DNA of 64,000 nucleotides. Source: LMUY01 sp964242215 (GTDB lineage: Bacteria; Pseudomonadota; Alphaproteobacteria; Acetobacterales; Acetobacteraceae). The position numbers and the translations under genes are program-made. Each line of letters starts with the position of its first letter. Positions within the stretch are counted from its first letter, which is position 1. The DNA is taken from contig CAXTCJ010000009.1 in NCBI GenBank assembly GCA_964242215.1, positions 34,356 through 98,355 on the forward strand, written 5' to 3'. Shown in pieces: positions 23,811 to 33,600 of this stretch. Below the pieces are notes generated by a model, which saw only the letters and a list, made by a program, of their open reading frames with translations, searched no databases and had not been told where the DNA came from.

Positions 23811-25424
23811 ATGACGGCCGGCTTCTGGCTGATCACATCGGGGGCCTACATCAGCCAGGAACTCGTGGCAGAGTTCGGACAAATGCCGCCCGCCTTCCTC
23901 CCGATCGGCACGCGCCGCCTGTATGAGTATCAGCTCGAGCGGATTGGCCCGGGGCAGACGATATACCTGACGATTCCCGAAACATTCCAGATCCCCGACT
24001 TCGACCAAACCCGCCTGAGCGATCTTGGCGTGACCGTCTTACCCGTCCCGGTCGGCACGACGCTCGGTGAGTCCATCGTGTTCGCGCTGAACCTCATCGG
24101 CAGTTCCAACCAGCCGGTCAGGTTGCTGCACGGTGACACGTTGGTCGAAGGCATGCCGTTCGAAGGTCTCGACCAGATCGGCACCGCGACCGGTAGCGAG
24201 GGGTATTCCTGGGCGGAAGTCGAGTTGGACGGCGATCGTATCGTTGGGCTGCAGACCGTCGATGCCGGCGTTTCTTCCGAACTGGCGCGGCCTATTGTTT
24301 GTGGTTACTTCGCATTTCGCGAGACGATGGAACTCGTGCGCAGTATAACGCGCGCCCGTGGCAACTTCATCGCGGGCGTGTTGGATTATGCTCACCACCA
24401 CGACCTACAGGCGTTGCGTGTTCCCGCCTGGAATGACTTTGGTCACGTTCAAACCTTTTTCCGGTCGCGCCGTATCGTCACCAGCGCCCGGCATTTCAAC
24501 GAACTGAAAATCGACGGGAGGATTGCGCGCAAGTCGAGCCGCGACCGCTCCAAGATGCGAGCGGAGGCGGATTGGCTTGCGAATATCCCACCAGACCTCC
24601 GCGTCTATTCCGCGCGATTGATCGATCGCGGCGAAGAGGGCGACGACCGCTCGTTCTACGAGACCGAATACGGTTACCTGCCGACCCTCGCTGAACTGTT
24701 TGTCTATGGCATGATTGGCCGGCCTGCTTGGATGCGTATCCTGCAATCCTGCGGCGACTTTCTGAACACCTGCGTCGCAGCACAAACCAATCTCTCGGCC
24801 GACGATGTACTCCGCTCACTCGTGCTGAAGAAAACAACCGATCGCCTGCGGCTTTTTGCCGACCAAAGCGGGTTCGATGTCGACGGCATGCTGCGCTACG
24901 ATGGTCATCCACTGCCATCATTGATGCAGATCGCCGACGACATCTCGACCTATATCGACTTCGGATCTGGCCGCAACGCGGCGGTCATGCACGGCGACTT
25001 TTGCTTCAGCAATATTTTGTACGACTCACGCGTCCAGCGCATCCGCGTGATCGACCCACGTGGCTACGTCGAACCCGAGACGCCCACGATCTACGGCGAT
25101 GTCCGGTACGATCTGGCGAAGCTGTGCCACTCGGTCGTTGGCCGCTACGATCAGCTTATCGCCGGCCGTTACACGCTCAATGCCCCCTCGAGCGGCCGGT
25201 TCGAACTCACCTTCGAGCAGGCCCCGCATCATGCCTGGCTCGAACAATCCCTCGAGACGTTCGAAATTGCCGGGATCCGCGCCGGCGGACGGGAAGTACG
25301 CGCCGTGACGATCGCGTTGTTCCTCTCGATGTTACCCCTCCACTCCGACCGGCCCGACCGTCAACGCGCCTTCGTGGCCAACGCGTTGCGGCTGTATCGC
25401 GGGCTGGAGGGGCTTGCGCCGTGA
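23811..25424 (+). CDS. nucleotidyltransferase-like / aminoglycoside-choline kinase-like fusion
   Basis: About 537 residues. The ATG at 23811 follows the HAD stop by 2 bases; the open frame further upstream is overlap with the HAD gene. Residues 1-240 resemble a sugar-phosphate nucleotidyltransferase (PIGTRRLYEYQLERIGPGQT, RLLHGDTLV), but the usual Gly-rich start is degenerate (WLITSGAYISQELVAEFG). Residues ~255-537 resemble the APH/choline kinase fold: the Brenner motif is VMHGDFCFSNILYD and the metal site IRVIDPRGY. The protein may phosphorylate and activate a small substituent or sugar. It overlaps the next gene by 4 bases. The cassette of HAD, this protein and a second nucleotidyltransferase is known from capsule loci, but its product is unsettled. 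Confidence 0.75.
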   Translation: MTAGFWLITSGAYISQELVAEFGQMPPAFLPIGTRRLYEYQLERIGPGQTIYLTIPETFQIPDFDQTRLSDLGVTVLPVPVGTTLGESIVFALNLIGSSNQPVRLLHGDTLVEGMPFEGLDQIGTATGSEGYSWAEVELDGDRIVGLQTVDAGVSSELARPIVCGYFAFRETMELVRSITRARGNFIAGVLDYAHHHDLQALRVPAWNDFGHVQTFFRSRRIVTSARHFNELKIDGRIARKSSRDRSKMRAEADWLANIPPDLRVYSARLIDRGEEGDDRSFYETEYGYLPTLAELFVYGMIGRPAWMRILQSCGDFLNTCVAAQTNLSADDVLRSLVLKKTTDRLRLFADQSGFDVDGMLRYDGHPLPSLMQIADDISTYIDFGSGRNAAVMHGDFCFSNILYDSRVQRIRVIDPRGYVEPETPTIYGDVRYDLAKLCHSVVGRYDQLIAGRYTLNAPSSGRFELTFEQAPHHAWLEQSLETFEIAGIRAGGREVRAVTIALFLSMLPLHSDRPDRQRAFVANALRLYRGLEGLAP

Positions 25425-26155
25425 TCGTCATCCCGATGGCTGGCCTATCGAAACGCTTCGCCGTGGCCGGCTATGACCATCCAAAATACATGCTGCCATT
25501 GGGTGGACAGACCGTATTCCACGCCGCCGTGCTGAGCTTCTCACGGTATTTCGGATCGATACCATTCCTGTTCATCGGGCGGGACGTCGCCGGCACGCCG
25601 GATTTCGTCGAAGAAACCTGCCGCTCGATGGGGATCGATGATGCGCGTTTCCATTCGCTGAGTGCCGCGACGGCGGGTCAAGCCGAAACCGTCGAGTTGG
25701 GGCTCCGCGGCGCCGGCGTTTCGGATGCGACGCCGATTACGATTTTCAATATCGATACCTTTCGTCCCAGCTTCAGCTTCCCCGACATGGCGAACTGGGG
25801 CGTGTCGGACGGGTATCTGGAAGTGTTCGAGGGCGAGGGTGCCAACTGGTCCTATGTGCGGCCAGACCCACAAGAAACCGGACTGGTCGCCGAGACCGCC
25901 GAGAAGCGGCCGATCTCAAATCTATGCTGCACGGGCCTGTACCATTTTACGCATGCAGGCCGCTTTCTCGCCGCTCTCGAGCAAGAGCGGGCGGCTCCGA
26001 CGTCCCCGGAATTGTATGTGGCACCGCTTTATAACCACCTCATTTCAGGGCACGGGCGTGTGCATTACGATGTCATCCCAGCATCCGAGGTCATCTTCTG
26101 CGGCGTCCCCGCGGAATACGAGGCTTTGAAAGCCCAAGAGAACGCCGATCCATGA
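25421..26155 (+). CDS. sugar-phosphate nucleotidyltransferase
   Basis: 244 residues from a GTG that overlaps the previous stop (GTGA). The N terminus matches NTP-transferases: IVIPMAGLSKRFAVAGYDHP, then KYMLPLGGQTVF. ITIFNIDTFRP carries the metal-binding Asp. SNLCCTGLYHF and SPELYVAPLYNHLI are typical of the capsule-type subfamily. The enzyme transfers NMP from an NTP to a phosphorylated substrate. The Gly-rich loop 'AGxGxRF' is altered to AGLSKRF, as is common in this subfamily. It is translationally coupled to both neighbours (4-base overlaps), so the products probably act as one pathway. Which nucleotide is used cannot be decided. Confidence 0.82.
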   Translation: MIVIPMAGLSKRFAVAGYDHPKYMLPLGGQTVFHAAVLSFSRYFGSIPFLFIGRDVAGTPDFVEETCRSMGIDDARFHSLSAATAGQAETVELGLRGAGVSDATPITIFNIDTFRPSFSFPDMANWGVSDGYLEVFEGEGANWSYVRPDPQETGLVAETAEKRPISNLCCTGLYHFTHAGRFLAALEQERAAPTSPELYVAPLYNHLISGHGRVHYDVIPASEVIFCGVPAEYEALKAQENADP

Positions 26156-28479
26156 GCGATATCCCAACTGCCGCCCTCGAAGCATTCTGCCGTGCGATCC
26201 GAGACGATGACGTAGGCGCGTTGCCAAACTCCCGTCGGGAATTCGTCGCGCATAATTGGTCTTTCGTGCGGGCTCTCGACCAAATCGCCGAGGCGAATTT
26301 CCGCCGTGGAGCCTATGACCCGGCGTTGCAGGGGCTCGAGCTGCTCGAGCAATTACTGCCCGAGAGTGGCGGTATTTTCCTACGCCGGGTCCTGGCGGCA
26401 TTCCGCGCCGGCCGGAGCGGTGCACTCGAGGAATTGGCCGCGGGGAGCGGCCGATTTTCCAACGACCCGGAGCTGTTCTCCGCCGTCGAGGAACTCGTTG
26501 GCAATGGACGGCCCGAACTGGCCACACAGCTCATCGCGGACAGTACGCAGCGGGGTAAGTTCTCGGCTGGGATCATCGCCGCCTGCCGTTCACGGGTGCT
26601 CGCCAGGGCCGGCCGGATCGGCGAGGCCTTGCGCTGCGTCGCCCGGGATGAAGACGCAGAGCTCAACCTGACGGCCATGCGCTGCCGGTATCTTCTACTC
26701 GAGCAACTGCTGGAGTTCGACGAAGCGCAGATCGTCGCACTGCAGGCGGCCTTGCATGGTGGCGAGGAGCGTGAGGTCCGATACGTCTTCGACCAGGCCG
26801 TGTTTGCCTTCGATTACCACGCCGCGCTGGATGCGCTTTCGACGATCGCACGACACCATCCCGGTTTGCTGGCGCTCACCCAGGCACTCGCCGCCGACCT
26901 GCGTCCAGCCCGCGAGGCCGCGGCGGCGGCAGTCCAGACCTATGGGCCGCCATCGAACGATCCCGCTGTCATCTTCGACGCCTTGTCCAAACCCGGCATC
27001 GAGCCAACCCGCATTCTGTGGGGCAAGCTATCGCTGATCGGCTTCCTACGCAGCGGCAAGATGACCGAAATCGATTATGTGCGGTTCGCTTGGTTCCTCC
27101 CGAACTGGGAGCAAGCCCCCGTGCGCCATCGCGTCTTGTCCGCAGCCCGTCTCGCATGCCCCGACACCGACGCAGTACAGCTTGGTTGGCTGAGCTACTT
27201 GATCGCGATCGGCGCTTACGGCGATGCCGCCATCTATTGCGACGAACTGCTGGCCAAGCCGGCTGACGACGATACCTTGTTCTTCGTCACCTTGCTGCTG
27301 CGTCTGCAGCAGGATGCAACCGTGCCACCCTTCATGGATGCCGAGCTTGTCGCCACACTGACGGCCAAGCTGCAGGATCGCCTGCCCGAGGCAGATCCTG
27401 GATTTCGCTGTGTGCTGCACGACCATTTCGCATCCCTCGGCATGGCGCCAGGCGCCTGGACCACCGACGAGATGCCGGCACACGATCACGTGGCTGGCCG
27501 TGGGTTTCGCCGCTTGCTCGCGGTGACGACCGGGCGCCTCAATCGAGTCTCCGTGGTGTCCCCGGCAAAAGCACCGAGCGCACCGGTGCGGCCGGTGCTC
27601 GCGATCTCGGGGCAACTCCGCGGCTTCGAGACGGCTTGGGCCTCCCTCCACCGCCACTTGGTCCTGCCGACCGGGGCGCCGCTGGTCATGAGCGTCTGGG
27701 ACAAGAGCGTGAATGCCAAGGGCCGCCACGCCCGCAGGCTCGAACGCACGCTGCCGGACGACATCATCCAGGCGCTGCGGCCCGAGGAGCGCTATACCGA
27801 CACCTTCGAGACAGCCTACCCGGCAACCGCTCGCCTGTTGTTCGGTGAGACGGATGTGGACGCCGCCAGCCTGCACGACCTTGTCTCCGCCAGCTCGTGC
27901 AACGTGCTCGCGCTGGAGACCGAGTCCGAACGCCTGCTGGAGCAGGTCCTGCATCCACATGTCAGCCCCAACATGCTGAAAATGTACTACAAGTTTGCCC
28001 GGCTGCACGCCCTGATCCAGGAGGCCGAGGTGCGGTCGGGTGAGCTCTTCTCGCATGTCATCTGGGCGCGCCCGGATTGTGAAATCGTCCAGCTTGGCGC
28101 GGACGACCTTCGTGCCTGTCTCGCGCGCCGCGATATCGTTTGGTCGAGTTTCGTGACCGAGACGTCGTTCGGCGACTACGCGATGGTGCTGCCGCGGGAC
28201 GCATTCGCGACCATTGCCAGTATCTTTGCCCGCGTTTGCTTGAGTGGCGACACGCGCCTGCTGCCCTGGCGGCCGAACCGCTCGGCGAACCCAGGCGAGC
28301 GCAGCTCTTTGGACGCATTCGGCGGGCCCGACGTTCTGTTCGACATGCTGCTGGCGGACGGATACATGCCGATCAGCCGCATACCGCGCATGGTCGTCAA
28401 CCTACGTGGCCGGACCCCCGAAATCGGGCGCGTGCGGCAATCCTTCAAGGACGAGATGGCAGCGGCCATTCACGTTTAG
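26152..28479 (+). CDS. TPR protein with C-terminal glycosyltransferase-like 'SGQLRG' domain
   Basis: 775 residues. Residues 1-470 are helical repeats (PALQGLELLEQLLPESGGIF, RIGEALRCVARDEDAELN, ALDALSTIARHHPGLLAL). From about 480 a distinct domain begins with RPVLAISGQLRGFETAW, then APLVMSVWDKSVN, NMLKMYYKFARLHALI (about 603) and SHVIWARPDCEIV (about 630). The same series appears in the protein at 33746-36490 (CVSGQLRGYKRA, PMKMYYKIAQSH, DLYIRIRPDKFV). An Arg-Pro-Asp triplet after a hydrophobic strand resembles a DxD-like site of a GT-A fold. I infer a glycosyltransferase family that is little described. It overlaps the nucleotidyltransferase gene by 4 bases. Confidence 0.65.
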   Translation: MSDIPTAALEAFCRAIRDDDVGALPNSRREFVAHNWSFVRALDQIAEANFRRGAYDPALQGLELLEQLLPESGGIFLRRVLAAFRAGRSGALEELAAGSGRFSNDPELFSAVEELVGNGRPELATQLIADSTQRGKFSAGIIAACRSRVLARAGRIGEALRCVARDEDAELNLTAMRCRYLLLEQLLEFDEAQIVALQAALHGGEEREVRYVFDQAVFAFDYHAALDALSTIARHHPGLLALTQALAADLRPAREAAAAAVQTYGPPSNDPAVIFDALSKPGIEPTRILWGKLSLIGFLRSGKMTEIDYVRFAWFLPNWEQAPVRHRVLSAARLACPDTDAVQLGWLSYLIAIGAYGDAAIYCDELLAKPADDDTLFFVTLLLRLQQDATVPPFMDAELVATLTAKLQDRLPEADPGFRCVLHDHFASLGMAPGAWTTDEMPAHDHVAGRGFRRLLAVTTGRLNRVSVVSPAKAPSAPVRPVLAISGQLRGFETAWASLHRHLVLPTGAPLVMSVWDKSVNAKGRHARRLERTLPDDIIQALRPEERYTDTFETAYPATARLLFGETDVDAASLHDLVSASSCNVLALETESERLLEQVLHPHVSPNMLKMYYKFARLHALIQEAEVRSGELFSHVIWARPDCEIVQLGADDLRACLARRDIVWSSFVTETSFGDYAMVLPRDAFATIASIFARVCLSGDTRLLPWRPNRSANPGERSSLDAFGGPDVLFDMLLADGYMPISRIPRMVVNLRGRTPEIGRVRQSFKDEMAAAIHV

Positions 28480-28488
28480 CACCGGGCA

Positions 28489-30639
28489 ATGCCAGAGATT
28501 CTCTTTCATTCGGAGCACGTCACCGTCATCGGGCAGGATGCCGGCTCGCGCACGGTCGTGGCGACATTCAACGAGATGGGAAGTTCTGTTTCCGGAACGG
28601 ACTTCTGGGGTCAGAAGCTGCTCGCAAAGGGCGGTGTGTCCGCGATCGGGTTCGTATCGGCGCGGCCGAACTGGTTCCCGCCGGCCGACATGGAACTCGC
28701 GATCGCAGCGGCGCGAACATGGGCGCAAGGCCGCCGGATCGTCACCTACGGGTTCAGCCAAGGCGGCTATGGCGCACTGAAATTCGGTGCGAAGCTCGGA
28801 GCCAGTCTTGCGGTCGGCTTCAGCCCGCAATGGTCGATCGACCCGCAGGATGTCGGGCAGTTCGATCCGCGATTCAAAGAATTCTACGATCCGGAGCTGA
28901 AGAACGGCAGCAGGATCACCCAGGACGATCTCTGCCCACAAAACTATATCGTAACGGATCTCGCCTTTCCGATAGATGCTGCAAATGCGCGGCACCTTCT
29001 CGATCTGCAACGCGTTCGCCTCGTGCAAGCATCCTTTTGCGGCCATGACTCGGTCCGCTTGCTATCGGAAGCCCGGACAGGAGGCCAGTTGGTGGAGCTT
29101 TTCCTGCGGGAAGAGGGACTATCCGGCCACGAACTCCGCTCGCTGCTACGGGCCTCCCGCGCCGCAAGCGCCACCTATCGTTTCGAGAAAGTTGCCGCCC
29201 TGCAGCGTTCATCGAAGCAGCACCCGCGCTTCCTTGCCGCAGCCATCGAAGGCTTGCCCAGGGGTGCAGCACAGGACATGGCACGCGTCATAGCCGCGGT
29301 GTTGGCGGGCGATCTTGGCACCGCAGCCAGCTTGATGGGCCTTATTCCCGACGAAGCACTGCGGCAACTCGGCCCGCATCGGTATTGGCCGGACTTCCGG
29401 CGTGCCGGCTTCGATTACGGAGAGAGCCGGGTCGCGCCGCTCTACAAGCAGTGTTACGAGACAGCCGTGAACGTCCGCCTGCACGGCGTCAATTCAATGC
29501 TCCGCCTGAAGCAGACCGCTGCCGCGTTGCAGGAATTGCGAGAGATATCCGCACTCCCCGGCGCCAAAGCGGAGGCGCATTTTTTCGTCGAGTTCTACCG
29601 GCAGGCTGGTCGCCCAGATCTGGCGGCCGTGCATACCGAAATTCTCTGCAGGGACGAAAGCCGGCCGCTGGCCGCTCGTGTCCGCCTAGCGCTGGACCAA
29701 ATCGGCGCGAGCCGTGCCAGTGGCGACCGGCCGCTCCTGTTCAAGCAATTGCGGATACTCGATGATATTGCCGGGCCGGAGGACGAGGACGTGTTGCTCC
29801 ACCTTGCCGACGCCTACCTCGAGATCGGCGAGTTCGCATTTGCCGCAGCAGCCGCCTCCCGCGTCCGGCGCGATTCACCCCGGTATGCGATCGCCATGAT
29901 GTATCCCCTTCATCTCCTCGACCGGACGGACAGGGCCGCGGCCGGTCTCGCCGTCCGCAAGTTCATGAGCGGGACCTCCGACGATTTTCACTACTGGCTG
30001 AAGCTATCCAAAGTCGCTGGGAACATCACCGGCCTCGACGAAGCGTTGATCGCGGCGCAGCGGGCCATGAAAACGCCGAACGTGGATCCGATCACCGGCG
30101 GCCTGCGGCTTGTCGAGGTGCTGACTGCCGCCGAACGCCCGCGGCCTGCCCTCACCGAGCTTAGGAAGATCCTCAGCCTTGGGCCTCGCATCGCCGACTA
30201 TGGCCACGGCCTGGCGGAATGGGCCACGCGGTTGGAGGAGCCGCAACTCGCGGCTGATTTCTCGGCCGCGTGGTTGGCGAAGCACCCGGGTGACGCGCAT
30301 CCGAACATCGTCCACCTGCATTATTTGTCGCGAGCCAAATCCGCCGCGGAAGTCATACCGTCCATCGATGCGTTGCTCCGCAAAATCGAGCACGGGCTTG
30401 CGCTGACGCGGGATCAATTCAGCTTCCTGCTCGACATCGGCTCCGGCGTGGACCGGGATGTGGGCCGACGCTGTGCCGCCCTTGCACTCAGGCGCTTCCC
30501 TGCCGACGCGCAGTTCCAGGCCGCCACCTCCCCGAATTCCTTCGAAGCTAAATTCGGGCTTGGCCTGGGCGATCCACAGCGTCCACGAGGAGCGACCCGG
30601 CGCCGTGGTCTGATCAGCCGTCTGTTCGGTTCCGGCTGA
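28489..30639 (+). CDS. alpha/beta-hydrolase - TPR fusion
   Basis: 716 residues. The first ~230 residues look like an alpha/beta hydrolase: VVATFNEMGSS at the N terminus, then the nucleophile elbow VTYGFSQGGYGALKFGAKLG (G-x-S-x-G; Ser about residue 88). The catalytic His may be in ASFCGHDSVRLL (about residue 185). After a linker, residues ~240-690 are TPR-like helices (TAAALQELREISALPG, DAYLEIGEFAFAAAAASRVR, LRLVEVLTAAERPRPALTEL). The last residues are basic. It is the final gene of the operon, 9 bases after the TPR-glycosyltransferase gene. Hydrolases of this type in glycan loci may remove or transfer acyl groups. The TPR tail could dock it to its neighbours. Confidence 0.68.
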   Translation: MPEILFHSEHVTVIGQDAGSRTVVATFNEMGSSVSGTDFWGQKLLAKGGVSAIGFVSARPNWFPPADMELAIAAARTWAQGRRIVTYGFSQGGYGALKFGAKLGASLAVGFSPQWSIDPQDVGQFDPRFKEFYDPELKNGSRITQDDLCPQNYIVTDLAFPIDAANARHLLDLQRVRLVQASFCGHDSVRLLSEARTGGQLVELFLREEGLSGHELRSLLRASRAASATYRFEKVAALQRSSKQHPRFLAAAIEGLPRGAAQDMARVIAAVLAGDLGTAASLMGLIPDEALRQLGPHRYWPDFRRAGFDYGESRVAPLYKQCYETAVNVRLHGVNSMLRLKQTAAALQELREISALPGAKAEAHFFVEFYRQAGRPDLAAVHTEILCRDESRPLAARVRLALDQIGASRASGDRPLLFKQLRILDDIAGPEDEDVLLHLADAYLEIGEFAFAAAAASRVRRDSPRYAIAMMYPLHLLDRTDRAAAGLAVRKFMSGTSDDFHYWLKLSKVAGNITGLDEALIAAQRAMKTPNVDPITGGLRLVEVLTAAERPRPALTELRKILSLGPRIADYGHGLAEWATRLEEPQLAADFSAAWLAKHPGDAHPNIVHLHYLSRAKSAAEVIPSIDALLRKIEHGLALTRDQFSFLLDIGSGVDRDVGRRCAALALRRFPADAQFQAATSPNSFEAKFGLGLGDPQRPRGATRRRGLISRLFGSG

Positions 30640-30642
30640 GCC

Positions 30643-33600
30643 TCACGGGGTCCCGGTGCCGAGATTGATGCAACGATAGTCCAACGTTGTGCCGCCCAGG
30701 CCCGTGGCGCTCACCAGCAGCGAGCCCGCGGCCGGTGTGTAGGACACGGCCAGGCCAGCACGGGACGTGACGATACAGGATGGTGCGGCCGGGTAGGCGG
30801 ACGCAAACGTCAGCGTGCAAGCGCTCGCCCCGCTGCCGGCCGTCAGCGCGCCGCTGGCGTCCGTGCTGCCTGACATGACGGCCGGGCTCGTCCCGCAAGC
30901 GCTGAGGGCGGAGGCCGACAGCGCCGTGCCGCCATAGCCGCGATGGCCGCTCACCCGGTCGGCCACCAGCACGCCGCCGAGGTTCAACTTGCTCGACACG
31001 TCGGTTCCGCTCGGCGTGTTGACGCCGTTGCCAATCAGGATGTTGCCGCCGCCGGTCACGAGCGCACCCCCGGCACTCTGCCCGATCACGACGTTGGCCG
31101 ACCCGGTCGTCATCGTGGCGGCGGCGATTTCCCCCAGCACCGTGTTGTTGGCCCCGCCCGCTTGCAACAGCGGCGCGGCGGACACGCCGACCACGGTATT
31201 GGCGCTGCCGGTCAGCGGCGCGGCCGCCACACCCTGCATGGCGGAGGAACCAACCGCCACGTTACAGCACGCCGCCGTCGCGAATTGCAGGGAGTAGGAG
31301 CCCAGTGCCACGTTGCTGCCATTCGTGCTCTGGGAGAGCGCGACGGTGCCCACGGCAAGGTTGTTGCTGGCCGTGGTGATGACGCCGCCGGCATTGTAGC
31401 CGATGGCGACGTTGCTGCTTCCGCTCGTGATCTTCTGCCCGGCATAACGACCGATGGCGATGTTAGAGGTGCCTGTGCTCTGGGCCGCGAGCGCGCCGCT
31501 GCCGATCGCGAGGCTGTTGCTATCATTGCTGGGCACGCTGAATAGCCCGGCAATGCCCGTGACGTTGGCCAGGCCCGTGGTCGCCTGCTTGGTCGACAAC
31601 ACGCTGACGGACGCGACGGACGTCGGGTCGATGGCGTAGGTCCAGGTTGGCTCGCTGCCGTCGCCGCTCAAGACGATGGCCCCCACGCCGTTGGCGGCCG
31701 GGCCGACGGTCACTCCGGTGTCGATCGTGTTGATTGCGGACAGGTGGAAGAACAAGTTGCGCCCGGTATCCACCTGGATGCCCCTGCCGAGCGGCAGCCC
31801 GCCGGCCATAGCGTTGCCATCGATGTCGATCAGATAGGGTTGCGACGCCGCCGTCGGCGACAGGATGTGCAGCGCGGAGTACCCGAGATAAGGATCGACC
31901 AACTCCACCTGCTTGAGGCTGATGTCGGAGATGCTGCCCACCATCGTGCCATCGCCGATCTGCATCAGGTCGGCGGCAATATTGGCACTGTCGCTCTCGA
32001 GCCCCTCGACGCGGATCCGGCTGCCGCGGATGCCGGCAATGCCGGAGCCATTGCTGCGGAAGACCATGCCGGTGCCGTAGGGCGCGTAGATGTCGATGTT
32101 GTCGAGGTCGACATTGTTGCTGCTGTCGCCACCGCCGGCTGCATCGAGTTCGAATACCGGCGCGGCCGCAGAACCGTCGTTGAAGCAGCGCACAGCGCCG
32201 ATGCGGCTCTCGCGCATGAACGAGAAAATGCTGTTCTTCAGCGTCCCGGTCGAGAAGCAGCGGCCATTCAGGTACTCGACCGTGATGTCGTCGAGCCGGG
32301 CGTAATCGTTCATGTCGTAAAAGGTGAGCGCGTTCTGCTGGCTAGCGGCCAGGCGGTCGCCCATGACCGAAAATCCCCGCGCCAAGGGGCCCGCCGGGTT
32401 GGCGGTGATTTGGCCGGAGGGGCCGTTGAACGGGTGGTACGACGCCAGGTAGTCCTGCGACCACGAGAACAGATCGCCCGCATAGGACGCCCCTACGATG
32501 AAGCGGGTCTTCGTCTGGCCGTCCCCGACGATGCCGCCGGGCAAGCCGGTGAACACGGGCAGGGCCGAACCGTTGATGTAGTACACGCCGGCCGGCGCGA
32601 AAACGTAGGTCTGCTTGCCCGCGGCGAACAGCGCGATCGTCTTGTTGATCGCCGCCGCGAAGGCGGCCGTGTCGTCCACCCCGTAGACATAGGTCCCGGT
32701 GCGCTGGAACGTAAGGTTGAGCGTGGCGCCCGACGCGCCGGAGGCCGACCCGGCGCCCGTCGCGGATGGATTGGATGGAGCCGCCGAGTACGCCCCGCCG
32801 CTGCTGACGGACAAAGCGTCCGGATCCATCGCGAGGCTCACCGTGGCGCCGGTCAGGCCGCAATTCGAGGTTACCGGCTCGGCCGTGATCGCGGCCGGGC
32901 TGGTGATGTAGTGGCCGGACACCGTTATGCTGCCGATGGCGGAGATCGCGCCGCTGGCGATGGTGGCCGCGGCGCTGAACTTGACGCCGCTGCCCGTCGT
33001 GCCGCTCAGCGTGCAGGCGCCGTTGGTGCCGCCGGTGCCGTTGGCGACTTGGGTCGCCTTGCGCACATGGGTCGTCAGCAGCTTTGCCGCCGCGGCGGTT
33101 GCGGCCGTGCCGCCCTGGATGGCGACCGTCTCACCCGGCACATAGCTGCCGGCGGTGCCGGCTCCCGACGGGTTCGCCATCGTCAGGTAGTATTGCGGCA
33201 CGCTCGCGGTCGCGGCGGCTGCCAGGGTGACGGTGTGTGGACCCACATAGGCCGCGATGGTGGTCACGAGTGGCGGCTGCCCGACGCCTGCCGCCCCGTC
33301 GATCTGGATGACTTTCCCCACGTCGGCGGCCGTGAATGTCGCCGCGTTGGAAGCGAACGACTGGCTCCCCGCCGCGATCACCCCATCCAGCCCGGTGATG
33401 GCCGGGTTGGTCGCCCCGACGGCGCCGAAATCACGCACGTTGATGCTTTCGCCCCGGATGGAGGCGAGCGACAGGTTGGCCGTTCCGTTGGTCGACGTGA
33501 CGGTGTTGCCCCCGACCGTGCCAACGCTGTCCAGCACCGCCGGACCGCTCGGCTTGCCCTGTGTGGCCAGGGGGATACCCGGCGCCGGAGAGACGTTCGC

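Noticed and set aside
24728..25420. In-frame upstream extension of the nucleotidyltransferase at 25421
   Set aside because: The extension overlaps the kinase-like gene in another phase. The conserved N terminus IVIPMAG starts exactly at the GTG at 25421, which overlaps the previous stop.
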